From NCBI RefSeq assembly GCF_028737255.1, contig NZ_JAQZAN010000005.1:62001-126000 (forward strand): 64,000 bases of DNA, in the 5' to 3' direction. The position numbers were made by a program, and so were the translations under genes. Below are positions 16,887 through 25,188 of the stretch, one piece after another. Every line of letters starts with the position of its first letter. The first letter of the stretch is position 1. This DNA is from Actinomycetospora straminea. Its GTDB lineage: Bacteria; Actinomycetota; Actinomycetes; Mycobacteriales; Pseudonocardiaceae. The notes under the pieces were generated by a model, which saw only the letters and a list, made by a program, of their open reading frames with translations, was not told where the DNA came from and made no database searches.

Positions 16887-17663
16887 CTACGCGGGGAAGA
16901 GGGTGTCCTCGCGCTGCGCGGGGTCGCCGCCGACGCGGATGAACCACTCGGTGCCGAAGGCCAGCGCGAAGCGGTCGTCGGGCAGGGCGAGGAAGAAGGA
17001 GTCGTCGGGGATCTGGCTGCGGTGCGCGCGCATGGCCTCCCGCTTGGCCGCGAGCCACGGCGTCACGTCGACGCGGGTGGTCAGCTCCTCCTCGGGCGAG
17101 CCGAACCCCTCGGGGTCGAGATCGGGCATCTCCTCGCCGGCCTCGCGCGCCATCGCGGCCATGCGCCGGAACTCGTCGCGGTTGCTCGTCGACTCGTAGA
17201 CCCGCGGCGTGCCCGCCAGCTCCCCGGCGCGGCGTCCCACGCGGTGGACCTGGACGTGGTCGGGGTGGCCGTAGCCGCCGATGCGGTCGTAGCAGGTGAG
17301 GACCTCGGCGTCCTCCTCGCGCAGGATCGCCGCGAGCCGCTCGGCGGCCTCCTCGACGTCCGCGGACCAGAACGACCCGGGCGCGCCGTTGGTGTCCGTG
17401 TCGACCATGCCGGAGTCGACGTAGCCCAGGAACTCGACCCGCGCGACGCCCAGCACGTCGGCCGCCGCGTGGGTCTCCTTGACCCGGCGCTCGGCGAGCG
17501 TCTCGCCGTTCTCGAGGACGCCGGGGACGATCTCGCCGTGCTCGCCGCGCGTCGCGACCACCAGGACGACCCGGTGCCCGGCGTCCGCGGCGGCGCGCAT
17601 GACGCCGCCGCAGGCGATGCACTCGTCGTCGGGGTGTGCGTGGAAGGTGACCATGGTCGCCAC
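16887..17663 (-). CDS. PIG-L/LmbE family N-deacetylase
   Basis: A 258-residue zinc-dependent deacetylase. The metal-binding motif HAHPDDE is at residues 8-14 and the second metal-site block GGYGHPDHVQVHR lies near residue 137, both hallmarks of the MshB/LmbE family that removes N-acetyl groups from GlcNAc conjugates. The C-terminal block LAAKREAMRAHRSQIPDDSF is also typical. MshB itself makes mycothiol, but this copy lies beside a GT-C-like gene and may act on another glycoconjugate. Start GTG 17663 or ATG 17654 are both possible. The upstream gene ends 25 bases away on the same strand. Confidence 0.9.
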   Translation of the reverse strand: MATMVTFHAHPDDECIACGGVMRAAADAGHRVVLVVATRGEHGEIVPGVLENGETLAERRVKETHAAADVLGVARVEFLGYVDSGMVDTDTNGAPGSFWSADVEEAAERLAAILREEDAEVLTCYDRIGGYGHPDHVQVHRVGRRAGELAGTPRVYESTSNRDEFRRMAAMAREAGEEMPDLDPEGFGSPEEELTTRVDVTPWLAAKREAMRAHRSQIPDDSFFLALPDDRFALAFGTEWFIRVGGDPAQREDTLFPA

Positions 17664-17688
17664 GGACGCGGAGCCTAGTGACGACGCC

Positions 17689-19632
17689 TCACGCCAGCGC
17701 GATCGACGCCACCAGCACCACCGCGACGAGCAGCAGCAGGGCGACGGTCCCCAGGATCACGCCCGCGCGAGGGCCGGGTCCGCGGGCGAAGAGCTCGCGC
17801 CCCTGCAGCCCCTCGGAGCGGGCGGCGGCGCTCGCCCACGGCGGCGCGGTGTCCTCGGGGCGCACGACCCCGCCGGCCGCCGCGCGGGCAGGTGCGCCGG
17901 GCACGAACTGCGTCCGCTCCGGTGGCGGGGGCGGCGCCGGCCGGTCGGGGCCGCCGCTCCACGCGGAGCGGCCGGTGCGGCCTCCCGACCACGGCGGCTC
18001 CGCAGCGGGACCCCGGCGCACCACCTGGGTCTCCTCCGCCACCGGCGCCCGGTCCTGCCGGGACACGACCTGCGTGCGGTCGGCGGCCGGCCCCGCGGCG
18101 TCGCGCACGACCTGTGTGGTGTCGGGTGACGCCTCCTCCGCCTCGCCCGCCGCCCACCGGAACGGCGGCGGGAAGGGGTCGGCCGGCAGGGGCCGCTCGT
18201 CGGTCTCGGCGTCGTCCTCCTCGACCGGGGGCGGCGGGGGACGCAGCGCGGGCGACGACCGGGTCTCGGGCAGCGGGGGCGCCTCCGCGGGCGTCGCGGG
18301 GATCGGGATGCCGCGGGGGACGGCCGACGCGTCCGGGTCGGCGGGCTCGGCGGGGGGTGTGTCGGCGGGCGCGGGCTCGGCCGATGGGGGCTCGGCCGAC
18401 GTGGCCGGTTCGGCCGGGGCGGGCTCGGCCGGCGCGGCGTCGGCCTGCGTGGCCGGCGCGGGCTCCGCCGCCGAGGCGTCGGCGGTGGCGCCGCCCGACA
18501 CCGCCGGGCGCTTCGTGGCCGTCGGCTCCGCAGCGACCGGCGAGGCCGGTCCGGCCGGTGCGGCCGCGCTCGTCGGGTCGTCCGTGCCGGGCTCCACCGG
18601 CGTCGCGGGCCCGCTCGGGGCGAGGGCGCTGGCCACCGCGCCGGCGGCCGGCATCGTCGCGAAGGCGTCGGCGGACCGGCGTGGCTCCGGCTCCCCCGCC
18701 GCGGACGCGCCGGTGGTCGGCGGCTCCTGGCTCGGCGGCTCGGGGTCCGCGACGGCCGCGACCCCGATCGGCTCGGCGTCGGCGGGCTCGAGCTCGACCG
18801 CCGCCGGGCCGACGGGCGCGGGATCGGCCGCGGGCTCGGTGGCCTCCCGACCCGGCGCCGCCGAGGAGGGCGGCGAGGCCGAGGCGGCCGGTGGGGTCGC
18901 CGCGGCCACCGGGTCGACCCGTGTCCTCGGGCCGGTCGGTGGCGGGGTCTCGCGGGCTGGATCGGACGGGCCGCTCCCCCGCCCGGCAGCCGCCGCCGCG
19001 GTCGGCGTCCCGGAGCCGGCGGGGCTCGCCGGTGAGCTCGCCGGACCGCCGCCGCCGGGTCGCGACGCCGGCGGGGGCGGGAGTGCTCCGCGTGGGGGGT
19101 CGGCCGGCCACGACGGACCGGGACGCACGCCGGTGGTGCTCACCGGCGCGGTCGGGCCGGGACCCCGCGCGGCACCGTCACGTCCGTCGGCGGGTCGCGC
19201 AGCTCCCGCCGAGGTCGGGGCGCCGCCCGCGGGCGCCGGGTCGTGGCCCGCTCCGCCGGCCGGTCCCGCCGGCCGACGCGGCGGTCCCGACGGCGGGCCG
19301 GGGCGTTGACCCGGAGGCGGGCCCGCGGGGGGTCGCCCGTTCGGCGACCCCGTGGTCGGCGGGCCGCCCGGCCCCGACGACGTCCCGCCCGCCCGCGGCG
19401 CCGGTCGATCGGGAGACGGGGGGCGCGTCCCGTACCCGGCGTCGTCGGGATCGAAGCCCAGCTCGCGCTCGGCGGCGTCGAGCTCGCTGTCGTCGAGGTC
19501 GTCGCGGGCGGCGGGCGGCGGGGGCAGGCGGCTGGCGAGGATCGCGTCCCGCCGGCGCCGGTACGACTCGGCGTCGACCCGGCCGGTGGCCAGGTCCTCG
19601 TCGAGCCGTCGCAGCTGCTCCGGGACGCCCAT
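17689..19632 (-). CDS. tail-anchored Pro/Ala-rich protein with SHOCT-like head and TQVV motifs
   Basis: A 647-residue protein starting at ATG 19632 behind GGAGGAAGG. The first 35 residues, including EQLRRLDEDLATGRVDAESY, resemble a SHOCT-type helical pair. Residues 50-500 are low-complexity Pro, Ala, Glu and Gly sequence. Four short motifs follow at about residues 506, 520, 536 and 576: TTQVV, RTQVV, ETQVV and RTQFV. One TM helix, GVILGTVALLLLVAVVLVAS, closes the protein with almost no residues after it, so the bulk is probably cytoplasmic. Repeated Thr-Gln motifs of this kind are candidate sites for Ser/Thr kinases and FHA readers. Function is unknown. Confidence 0.82.
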   Translation of the reverse strand: MGVPEQLRRLDEDLATGRVDAESYRRRRDAILASRLPPPPAARDDLDDSELDAAERELGFDPDDAGYGTRPPSPDRPAPRAGGTSSGPGGPPTTGSPNGRPPAGPPPGQRPGPPSGPPRRPAGPAGGAGHDPAPAGGAPTSAGAARPADGRDGAARGPGPTAPVSTTGVRPGPSWPADPPRGALPPPPASRPGGGGPASSPASPAGSGTPTAAAAAGRGSGPSDPARETPPPTGPRTRVDPVAAATPPAASASPPSSAAPGREATEPAADPAPVGPAAVELEPADAEPIGVAAVADPEPPSQEPPTTGASAAGEPEPRRSADAFATMPAAGAVASALAPSGPATPVEPGTDDPTSAAAPAGPASPVAAEPTATKRPAVSGGATADASAAEPAPATQADAAPAEPAPAEPATSAEPPSAEPAPADTPPAEPADPDASAVPRGIPIPATPAEAPPLPETRSSPALRPPPPPVEEDDAETDERPLPADPFPPPFRWAAGEAEEASPDTTQVVRDAAGPAADRTQVVSRQDRAPVAEETQVVRRGPAAEPPWSGGRTGRSAWSGGPDRPAPPPPPERTQFVPGAPARAAAGGVVRPEDTAPPWASAAARSEGLQGRELFARGPGPRAGVILGTVALLLLVAVVLVASIALA

Positions 19633-19884
19633 CACACCTTCCTCCGCGGTCGCCGCCGGACCGCGTCCGACCTGGGCAGGTTCCGCACGGTAACGCACGA
19701 CAGCGGTCCGTGAGTGATCACTTCGGGGCCGCGCTCCGGGGGTGATCTCCGCGAAAGCAGCGAACACCTCGGCGGCGCGTCGCGAAGGAGGCGGCGACGT
19801 GGCGTGCACGGGTGCGCCACCCCGACCGTCAGCCGACGCCCCCAGCGGTCCAGCCCGAGGGCCGCGGACGAGAGGACGACACCA

Positions 19885-21150
19885 GTGTTGCCGAGCACGC
19901 GCAGTACCGCCCTGGCCACCGGCCGCGTCGTCCCCCGGCCCGCGGAGGGCGTCTGGCCCGGCCTGCAGGACCCGGGCGAGAACCCGCTCCGGATGACGGT
20001 GGCCCGCGGCCTGGTCCGCGCGGCGGTGAAGCGGCTGCCGATGCACCTCGTGTGGCCGGACGGGTCGCGCGAGGGCGACACGTCCGGGCCCGGCCTGCGC
20101 CTGATCCGGCCGGACGCCTTCTTCACCCGCCTCGGCCGGCTCGGGCTGATCGGCTTCGGCGAGGCCTGGATGGTCGGCGACTGGGACTCCGACGACCTCG
20201 TCGGCGTGCTGCGCACCCTCACCGACCACGTCGAGGAGCTGGTCCCGCGGCCGCTGCGCGGGCTGCGTCGCCTCTACGACGGCGGACAGCCGCGCGAGGA
20301 GGTCGCGGCCGACGCCGAGGTGTCGCAGGAGAACGTGCACCGCCACTACGACCTGTCGAACGAGCTCTTCGCGCTCTTCCTCGACGAGTCGATGATGTAC
20401 TCGGCCGCCTGGTTCGACCCCGCGCGCCCCGACGAGGCCCTCGTCGACGCCCAGCACCGCAAGATCGACGGCATCCTCGACCTGGCCGGCGTGCGCGCCG
20501 GGCAGCACGTGCTCGAGATCGGCACCGGCTGGGGCGAGACCGCGATCCGCGCCGCCCGCCGCGGCGCACGGGTCACGACGCTGACCCTGTCGGTCGAGCA
20601 GGCCGAGCTCGCGCGCGTCCGCGCCGAGCGGGCCGGGGTCTCCGACCGCATCACGATCGACGTCCGCGACTACCGCGAGGCCACCGGCGGCTTCGACGCC
20701 GTGGTCAGCGTGGAGATGATCGAGGCGGTCGGCGAGCGCTTCTGGCCCGAGTACTTCGCGACCGTCGACCGGCTGCTGGCCCCGGGCGGCCGCTTCGGGC
20801 TGCAGTCGATCACGATGCCGCACCACCGCCTCGAGGCGACCAAGTCGTCGTACACCTGGATCCACAAGTACGTCTTCCCCGGCGGCCTCATCCCGAGCCT
20901 CGAGGCGATCGACCGGACGCTGGCGCGGCACACGTCGATGGCGGTGGTGGACCGGCGCTCGATCGGCCTCGACTACGCCGAGACGCTGCGACGCTGGCGC
21001 GCGACGTTCCTCGAGCGCGAGCCGGAGGTGCGCGCGCTCGGGTTCGACGAGACCTTCGTGCGCATGTGGGACTTCTACCTGGCCTACTCCGAGGCCGGGT
21101 TCGCGTCGGGCTACCTCGACGACTACCAGCTCGGCATCGCGCGCCCCTGA
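19885..21150 (+). CDS. cyclopropane-fatty-acyl-phospholipid synthase family methyltransferase
   Basis: A 421-residue SAM-dependent enzyme of the CFA synthase family, which methylates or cyclopropanates unsaturated acyl chains of phospholipids. Landmarks in order are the N-terminal lipid-binding region with GFGEAWMVGDWDSDDL, the conserved HYDLSNELFALFLDESMMYS, the SAM motif VLEIGTGWGE, and the substrate-site block FWPEYFATVDRLLAPGGRFG with TWIHKYVFPGG after it. The C-terminal RRWRATFLEREPEVRALGFD is also conserved. The start GTG 19885 follows GAGAGGACG. Its position divergent from the tail-anchored protein gene leaves about 250 bases for promoters. The exact product (cyclopropane, methyl or other) cannot be read. 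Confidence 0.93.
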   Translation: MLPSTRSTALATGRVVPRPAEGVWPGLQDPGENPLRMTVARGLVRAAVKRLPMHLVWPDGSREGDTSGPGLRLIRPDAFFTRLGRLGLIGFGEAWMVGDWDSDDLVGVLRTLTDHVEELVPRPLRGLRRLYDGGQPREEVAADAEVSQENVHRHYDLSNELFALFLDESMMYSAAWFDPARPDEALVDAQHRKIDGILDLAGVRAGQHVLEIGTGWGETAIRAARRGARVTTLTLSVEQAELARVRAERAGVSDRITIDVRDYREATGGFDAVVSVEMIEAVGERFWPEYFATVDRLLAPGGRFGLQSITMPHHRLEATKSSYTWIHKYVFPGGLIPSLEAIDRTLARHTSMAVVDRRSIGLDYAETLRRWRATFLEREPEVRALGFDETFVRMWDFYLAYSEAGFASGYLDDYQLGIARP

Positions 21151-21273
21151 CCGGCGGCGTGGCGTCGTTCACGAACAGTCAGTGCTGACCGGCGCGGGGT
21201 GTCGGGGTTAGCCTCCCGCGCGGGGTACACGACCCCCTGTCGTGACCGTGCCGCAGAGGAGCGCCGCAGAGAG

Positions 21274-22032
21274 ATGGACACCACCGACGTCGCCGCGATC
21301 GTCACCGGCGGGGCCTCCGGCCTCGGCGGGGCCACCGTCCGCCGGCTCGCGAAGGACGGCGCACGGGTCGTCGCCATCGACCTGCCGAAGGCCGTGGACG
21401 GCGCCGAGCCGCTCGACGGCGTCGAGTACATCGGCGCCGACGTGACCGACGGCGACCAGGTGGCCGCGGCGGTCGAGGCGGCCACGGCCACCGGGCTGCC
21501 CCTGCGCGTGGTCGTCAACTGCGCGGGCATCGGGACCGCCGGCCGCGTGCTGTCGAAGAAGGGCCCGCACGACCTCGCGGTGTTCAACCAGGTCATCGGC
21601 GTCAACCTGATCGGCACCTTCAACGTCATGCGCCTGGCCGCGGAGGCGATCGCGCAGACCGAGCCGCTGACCGACGGAGCGCGCGGGGTCGTCGTCAACA
21701 CGGCGTCGGTGGCGGCCTTCGAGGGCCAGATCGGGCAGATCGCCTACTCGGCGTCCAAGGGCGGCGTGGTCGGGATGACCGTGCCCGCCGCGCGGGACCT
21801 CGCGCAGTACGGCATCCGCGTCATGACCATCGCGCCCGGGATCATCGACACCCCGATGCTCGCCGGCGTGGAGGAGTCGTTCCGCGAGCAGCTCGCCGCC
21901 GGCATCCCGTTCCCGCAGCGGCTCGGGCGTCCCGACGAGTACGCGCAGCTCGTCGCCCAGATCATCGAGCAGGACTACCTCAACGCCGAGGTCATCCGGT
22001 TCGACGGCGGCCTGCGGATGCAGCCGCGCTAG
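21274..22032 (+). CDS. SDR oxidoreductase, 3-hydroxyacyl-CoA dehydrogenase type-2-like
   Basis: A 252-residue short-chain dehydrogenase. The NAD-binding motif TGGASGLG is at residues 10-17, the structural NCAG follows, and the catalytic Ser, Tyr and Lys are in NTASVAAFEGQ and YSASKGG. The closing FDGGLRMQPR and the block SKKGPHDLAVFNQVIGVNLI resemble the HSD17B10-type branch, which oxidises 3-hydroxyacyl-CoA in beta-oxidation. Start ATG 21274. Its stop shares bases with the convergent nuclease gene: CTAG at 22029-22032 supplies TAG to both strands. It lies 123 bases after the CFA-type gene on the same strand and may be co-transcribed. Confidence 0.92.
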   Translation: MDTTDVAAIVTGGASGLGGATVRRLAKDGARVVAIDLPKAVDGAEPLDGVEYIGADVTDGDQVAAAVEAATATGLPLRVVVNCAGIGTAGRVLSKKGPHDLAVFNQVIGVNLIGTFNVMRLAAEAIAQTEPLTDGARGVVVNTASVAAFEGQIGQIAYSASKGGVVGMTVPAARDLAQYGIRVMTIAPGIIDTPMLAGVEESFREQLAAGIPFPQRLGRPDEYAQLVAQIIEQDYLNAEVIRFDGGLRMQPR

Positions 22033-23795
22033 AGGTCCGCGAGGTGGGGGACCTCGAGCACCCGCTCCGAGGTCATCCACGTCCGCAGCGTCCACGTGGC
22101 CCGCACGTCGTCGGCGTTGTAGACCAGCAGGCGTTCGCGCTGGGCGGGGTCGGGCTCGCCGCCGTCGAGCCCGACCGCGTCCCGGTACCAGCGCATGGAG
22201 TTCTCGCCGCCGGCCTCCGGGTCGTGCCAGGCGAACCCCGCCGAGGGCGCGACCCGCTTGAGGCCCTTGCCGTGCGGGCAGAGGAACGACTCGCTCACCG
22301 CCGGGAACAGGTCGATCCACGCCTCGGAGGCGATGAACTCCTCGACCTCGGCGGCCGGGGGCACGCCGGGCATGCCGGCGAAGCGCTCGACGGAACCGCG
22401 CAACCAGCGGTTCTCCGCCTGCTCGTTGTAGCAGTACGCCCGCATCACGAGGCCCCGCTCCGCGCAGCGGGCCCGCACGTCGGAGAGCCACGTCCAGAAC
22501 TCGCCGAACGAGCGTCCCTCGTCGCGGGTGGGCAGCGGGTCCCACGTCACGAACGCCCGGTAGCCGTGCTCCAGCCCGATGTCCGCGCCGGTGAGCAGCG
22601 CGCCCCACAGGTAGGCGCCGTCCTCGCCGAGGCTCTCCATGTCGACGTCCACCTCGACGTCGCCCCGGGCCACGACGGGCCGGGCGACGCGGCGCACGAG
22701 CGGGACGTCGCGGGTCCAGGCCCGGGCGAGCGCCACGGCCTCGACGAGATCGGGCACCTCGCCGGCCTCGGGCACCTCCGGGTCCGGCTCCGGGCCGGGC
22801 AGGCCCACCGCCGGGTCGAGCGCCGCGAGCTCGCGCACCGTCGTCACGCCCCGGCCGCGCAGGCGCAGCGCGGCGTCGCCGCGCACCACGAGGCTGACGT
22901 CGTCGGCCGCGCGCAGCGCCGCCTCGCACGTCGGCCACCACGGGCAGCGGCGGCACTCGGTGATCCGCGAGGGCTCGGCGAGCGCGGGCCCCCGCGCACG
23001 GGCGGACTCGGCGACGGCGAGCCGGTCGCCGTGGCGCCGGTCGTACGTCTCGAGCGCGCTGCGCCCGCCGGGCCCGGCGTCGGCGAGGTCGATCCACACC
23101 ACGACGTCCGCGTCCATGCCGACGACCCCGCCCCACACCGGCGCGTCCGGCGCCTCGGGCGGCGCGAGGCCGGCGGCGCGCAGCATGCGGTGCAGGTGGG
23201 CCAGGCGCAGCACGTCGCGCGTGACGGTGCGGACCCGCCGCGTCTCGTCGAACGTGGCCGCCTCGGGATAGGGCTGGCCCAGCGGCGCGGTCAGCGCGCC
23301 CTCGCCCGGGTCGGTCACGCGGTGGCGCACGACGATGAGCGGCCACCAGCCCGAGCCCGGCTCGCCGGGCACCGCGCGCACCAGCGCCTCGGCCCCGCCG
23401 CGGCGCCCCTCGGCCGCCGGGAGCTCGGCGTTGCCCACGACGTCGGGCCGGCGCTCGTCGTCGGCGAGCAGCTCGCGCGTCGCGACGACGCGGGCGGCGG
23501 CCGTCGGCGCCGGCGGCACCGCCGCCCAGCGGGAGCCGAGCAGCTCGGCCCAGCGCCCGGCCAGCACGGCCCGGTGCGCCGCGGCGTCCGCGCGGCGCAT
23601 CGCGACGCCGGGATCGGCGTCGTCGCCGGCGGGTACGCCCCCGGGCCCGAGGTCCTCGGGCGGCACGTGCTCGAGGTGGACCCGGCGGCGGCACCGCGTG
23701 GTCGCGGCGGCGTCGAGCAGGACCGGCCGCCGGGACGGGGCGGGCACGGCGGGCGGGCACCCGTCGTCGGCCTCGTACGCGGTGGTCGTGCTCAT
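22029..23795 (-). CDS. TM0106-family RecB-like putative nuclease
   Basis: A 588-residue protein with the layout of TM0106-type RecB-like proteins: an N-terminal PD-(D/E)xK-like half, a central cysteine group (CRRCPWWPTC near residue 265), and a C-terminal RNase H-like exonuclease half with VDVDMESLGEDGAYLWG and later LLVYNADDVRATWTLRTWM. The cysteines probably hold an Fe-S cluster, as in the Cas4/AddB branch. No Cas genes are near. The role is presumed DNA repair or RNA processing, unproven. The start ATG 23795 has no clear ribosome site; GTG 23816 is an alternative. Confidence 0.88.
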   Translation of the reverse strand: MSTTTAYEADDGCPPAVPAPSRRPVLLDAAATTRCRRRVHLEHVPPEDLGPGGVPAGDDADPGVAMRRADAAAHRAVLAGRWAELLGSRWAAVPPAPTAAARVVATRELLADDERRPDVVGNAELPAAEGRRGGAEALVRAVPGEPGSGWWPLIVVRHRVTDPGEGALTAPLGQPYPEAATFDETRRVRTVTRDVLRLAHLHRMLRAAGLAPPEAPDAPVWGGVVGMDADVVVWIDLADAGPGGRSALETYDRRHGDRLAVAESARARGPALAEPSRITECRRCPWWPTCEAALRAADDVSLVVRGDAALRLRGRGVTTVRELAALDPAVGLPGPEPDPEVPEAGEVPDLVEAVALARAWTRDVPLVRRVARPVVARGDVEVDVDMESLGEDGAYLWGALLTGADIGLEHGYRAFVTWDPLPTRDEGRSFGEFWTWLSDVRARCAERGLVMRAYCYNEQAENRWLRGSVERFAGMPGVPPAAEVEEFIASEAWIDLFPAVSESFLCPHGKGLKRVAPSAGFAWHDPEAGGENSMRWYRDAVGLDGGEPDPAQRERLLVYNADDVRATWTLRTWMTSERVLEVPHLADL

Positions 23796-24060
23796 GGACC
23801 GAGTTTCCCACGTCACCCCGACAGCCCCGCTGGTCGCGGGCTCGCCGGGGTCCGGAGCCGCCCGGGACCCCGTCCGGGCACGGGCGGGTGTGGCGCGGGG
23901 AGGACCCGGGCATACGGCCCCCGACCGGCCGGGATCGTCCCCGAGACCGCGCGGCACCGACGCGCGGGGACGATCACGCTCCGGCGCGTCCGCCCGGCCA
24001 CTAGGGTGCGGGCGATCCGTCCGGGGCGCCGCGCCCACGGGCACGACGACGGGAGGGTCC

Positions 24061-24819
24061 ATGGGACTGCTGCGGCGCCGCGGACGGCCCGCGACGGAGG
24101 CGGACGCGACGCAGGTCGGCGAGGACGTCTTCGTCGTCAGCCGCAAGGCCGCGGACCTCGCCGTCAAGGCGCAGAAGGAACGGCGCCGGGCGGCGCTGGC
24201 CGCGCGCCACCTCGCGGAGACCCAGGAGGCGACCCTCCTCGGCGACAAGAAGGCGCTCAAGGCCGCGAAGAAGCGCCGGAAGTCCGACGAGTCGGAGCTC
24301 GAGTCCGACGACGGGCTCGAGGGCACCGCCGCCGACCCCTGGACCGGCGCGAAGGTCAAGCGCTACATCGGGATCGCGCGGGTCGTCGTGCCCGTGGTCG
24401 CCCCGATCGTCTACCAGGCCGTCGGCGTGGCCCGGGACCGCTGGGACGCCCACCGCGCCCGCCAGCTCGGGATCGCCCCCGACGAGCTCTCGGAGTTCAC
24501 CGGCCGCGGCGCGCACCTCTACGCCCGCGTGCACAACCTCGCCCTGTCCGCGCACGACCTGCGCGACCGCCACGGCACCGGCAACGACGACCGCGGGCGC
24601 GAGATCCGGTCGTTCGTCGAGGACGCCGAGCAGCGGCTCACGGACATGGAGTCCGCGATCCGGGCGGCCGACCAGATGCCCTCGAGCCGGCGCCGCAGCG
24701 CCCACGTCGCGATCGCCGGCGAGCTCGAGCGGATCGAGGACCGGCTGCTCGGGCTGTGGGGTCTCGGTGGCGGCCAGCGCACCGCGATCCGCTCCCGGGA
24801 CGGCGCCGACCCGAGCTGA
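24061..24819 (+). CDS. conserved actinobacterial protein, DUF6474-like
   Basis: A 252-residue protein behind a clear GGGAGGG site 4 bases before ATG 24061. The first 95 residues are very basic and helical (KAADLAVKAQKERRRAALAA, then KKALKAAKKRRKSDESELES). A hydrophobic stretch, YIGIARVVVPVVAPIVYQAV, at about residues 102-121 may touch the membrane. The C-terminal half includes ARQLGIAPDELSEFTGRGAH and a helical end with ELERIEDRLLGLWGL. The arrangement fits my memory of DUF6474 proteins in Pseudonocardiales, of unknown function. Monocistronic by spacing. Confidence 0.78.
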   Translation: MGLLRRRGRPATEADATQVGEDVFVVSRKAADLAVKAQKERRRAALAARHLAETQEATLLGDKKALKAAKKRRKSDESELESDDGLEGTAADPWTGAKVKRYIGIARVVVPVVAPIVYQAVGVARDRWDAHRARQLGIAPDELSEFTGRGAHLYARVHNLALSAHDLRDRHGTGNDDRGREIRSFVEDAEQRLTDMESAIRAADQMPSSRRRSAHVAIAGELERIEDRLLGLWGLGGGQRTAIRSRDGADPS

Positions 24820-25065
24820 TCGGTCCCGGCCGTCGCGGCGGTTGGCCCGAACGGGCGCCGGCGGGTGTTCCCGGCACATCACGATCTCGATACGCCGTCG
24901 ACGTCACCGCGCGTGACACGGGGCGGTCATCCGGACGTGACCGGGGCCACGTCGATGGGCCGGAGCTGCGGGGATCCCCGGATGTCCGACCTGACGGAGC
25001 GCGTGCAGCCACCGAGCGCGATCGGTTGTGCGCGGTAAACATCGCTCGAATGTCGGACCAACGGG
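24820..25065 (+). other. intergenic region, nothing recognised
   Basis: This stretch before the IclR promoter holds no gene with ribosome site and codon bias and no obvious hairpin terminator. The regulatory signals of the downstream operon start at 25066. Confidence 0.5.
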
Positions 25066-25094
25066 GTGACAACCCCGCGTCTCCCGCCTACTGT
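25066..25094 (+). promoter_or_regulatory. putative sigma-70 type promoter of the iclR-ABC operon
   Basis: GTGACA at 25066-25071 and TACTGT at 25089-25094 are separated by exactly 17 bases, giving five and four matches to the -35 and -10 consensus. The start GTG 25189 is about 90 bases downstream. Confidence 0.5.
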
Positions 25095-25103
25095 CCCCGC
25101 AGC

Positions 25104-25129
25104 CGTTGTCGCAGGGACAACGCCCGTTG
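25104..25129 (+). promoter_or_regulatory. overlapping palindromes, candidate IclR operator
   Basis: CGTTGTC at 25104-25110 and GACAACG at 25116-25122 form a perfect 7-base inverted repeat around GCAGG. It overlaps a second palindrome, CAACG-CC-CGTTG, at 25118-25129. The pair covers the expected transcription start, about 10 bases after the -10 hexamer, where a repressor would act. IclR proteins bind such dyads, often at their own promoter. Confidence 0.5.
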
Positions 25130-25188
25130 CCCCAGACGCCCACCGTGGACGTCCCGGACGACGGGGACACCGGAGGGGAGGGCGGGCC

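Noticed and set aside
19714-19884. N-terminal extension of the CFA-type methyltransferase
   Set aside because: The frame is open further upstream but lacks a ribosome site, and its composition is unlike the family; GTG 19885 with GAGAGGA upstream gives the conserved length.
22029-23795. Cas4-like CRISPR nuclease
   Set aside because: The cysteine cluster and RecB-like region fit TM0106-type proteins with an RNase H-like half; no cas genes or arrays are in the window.
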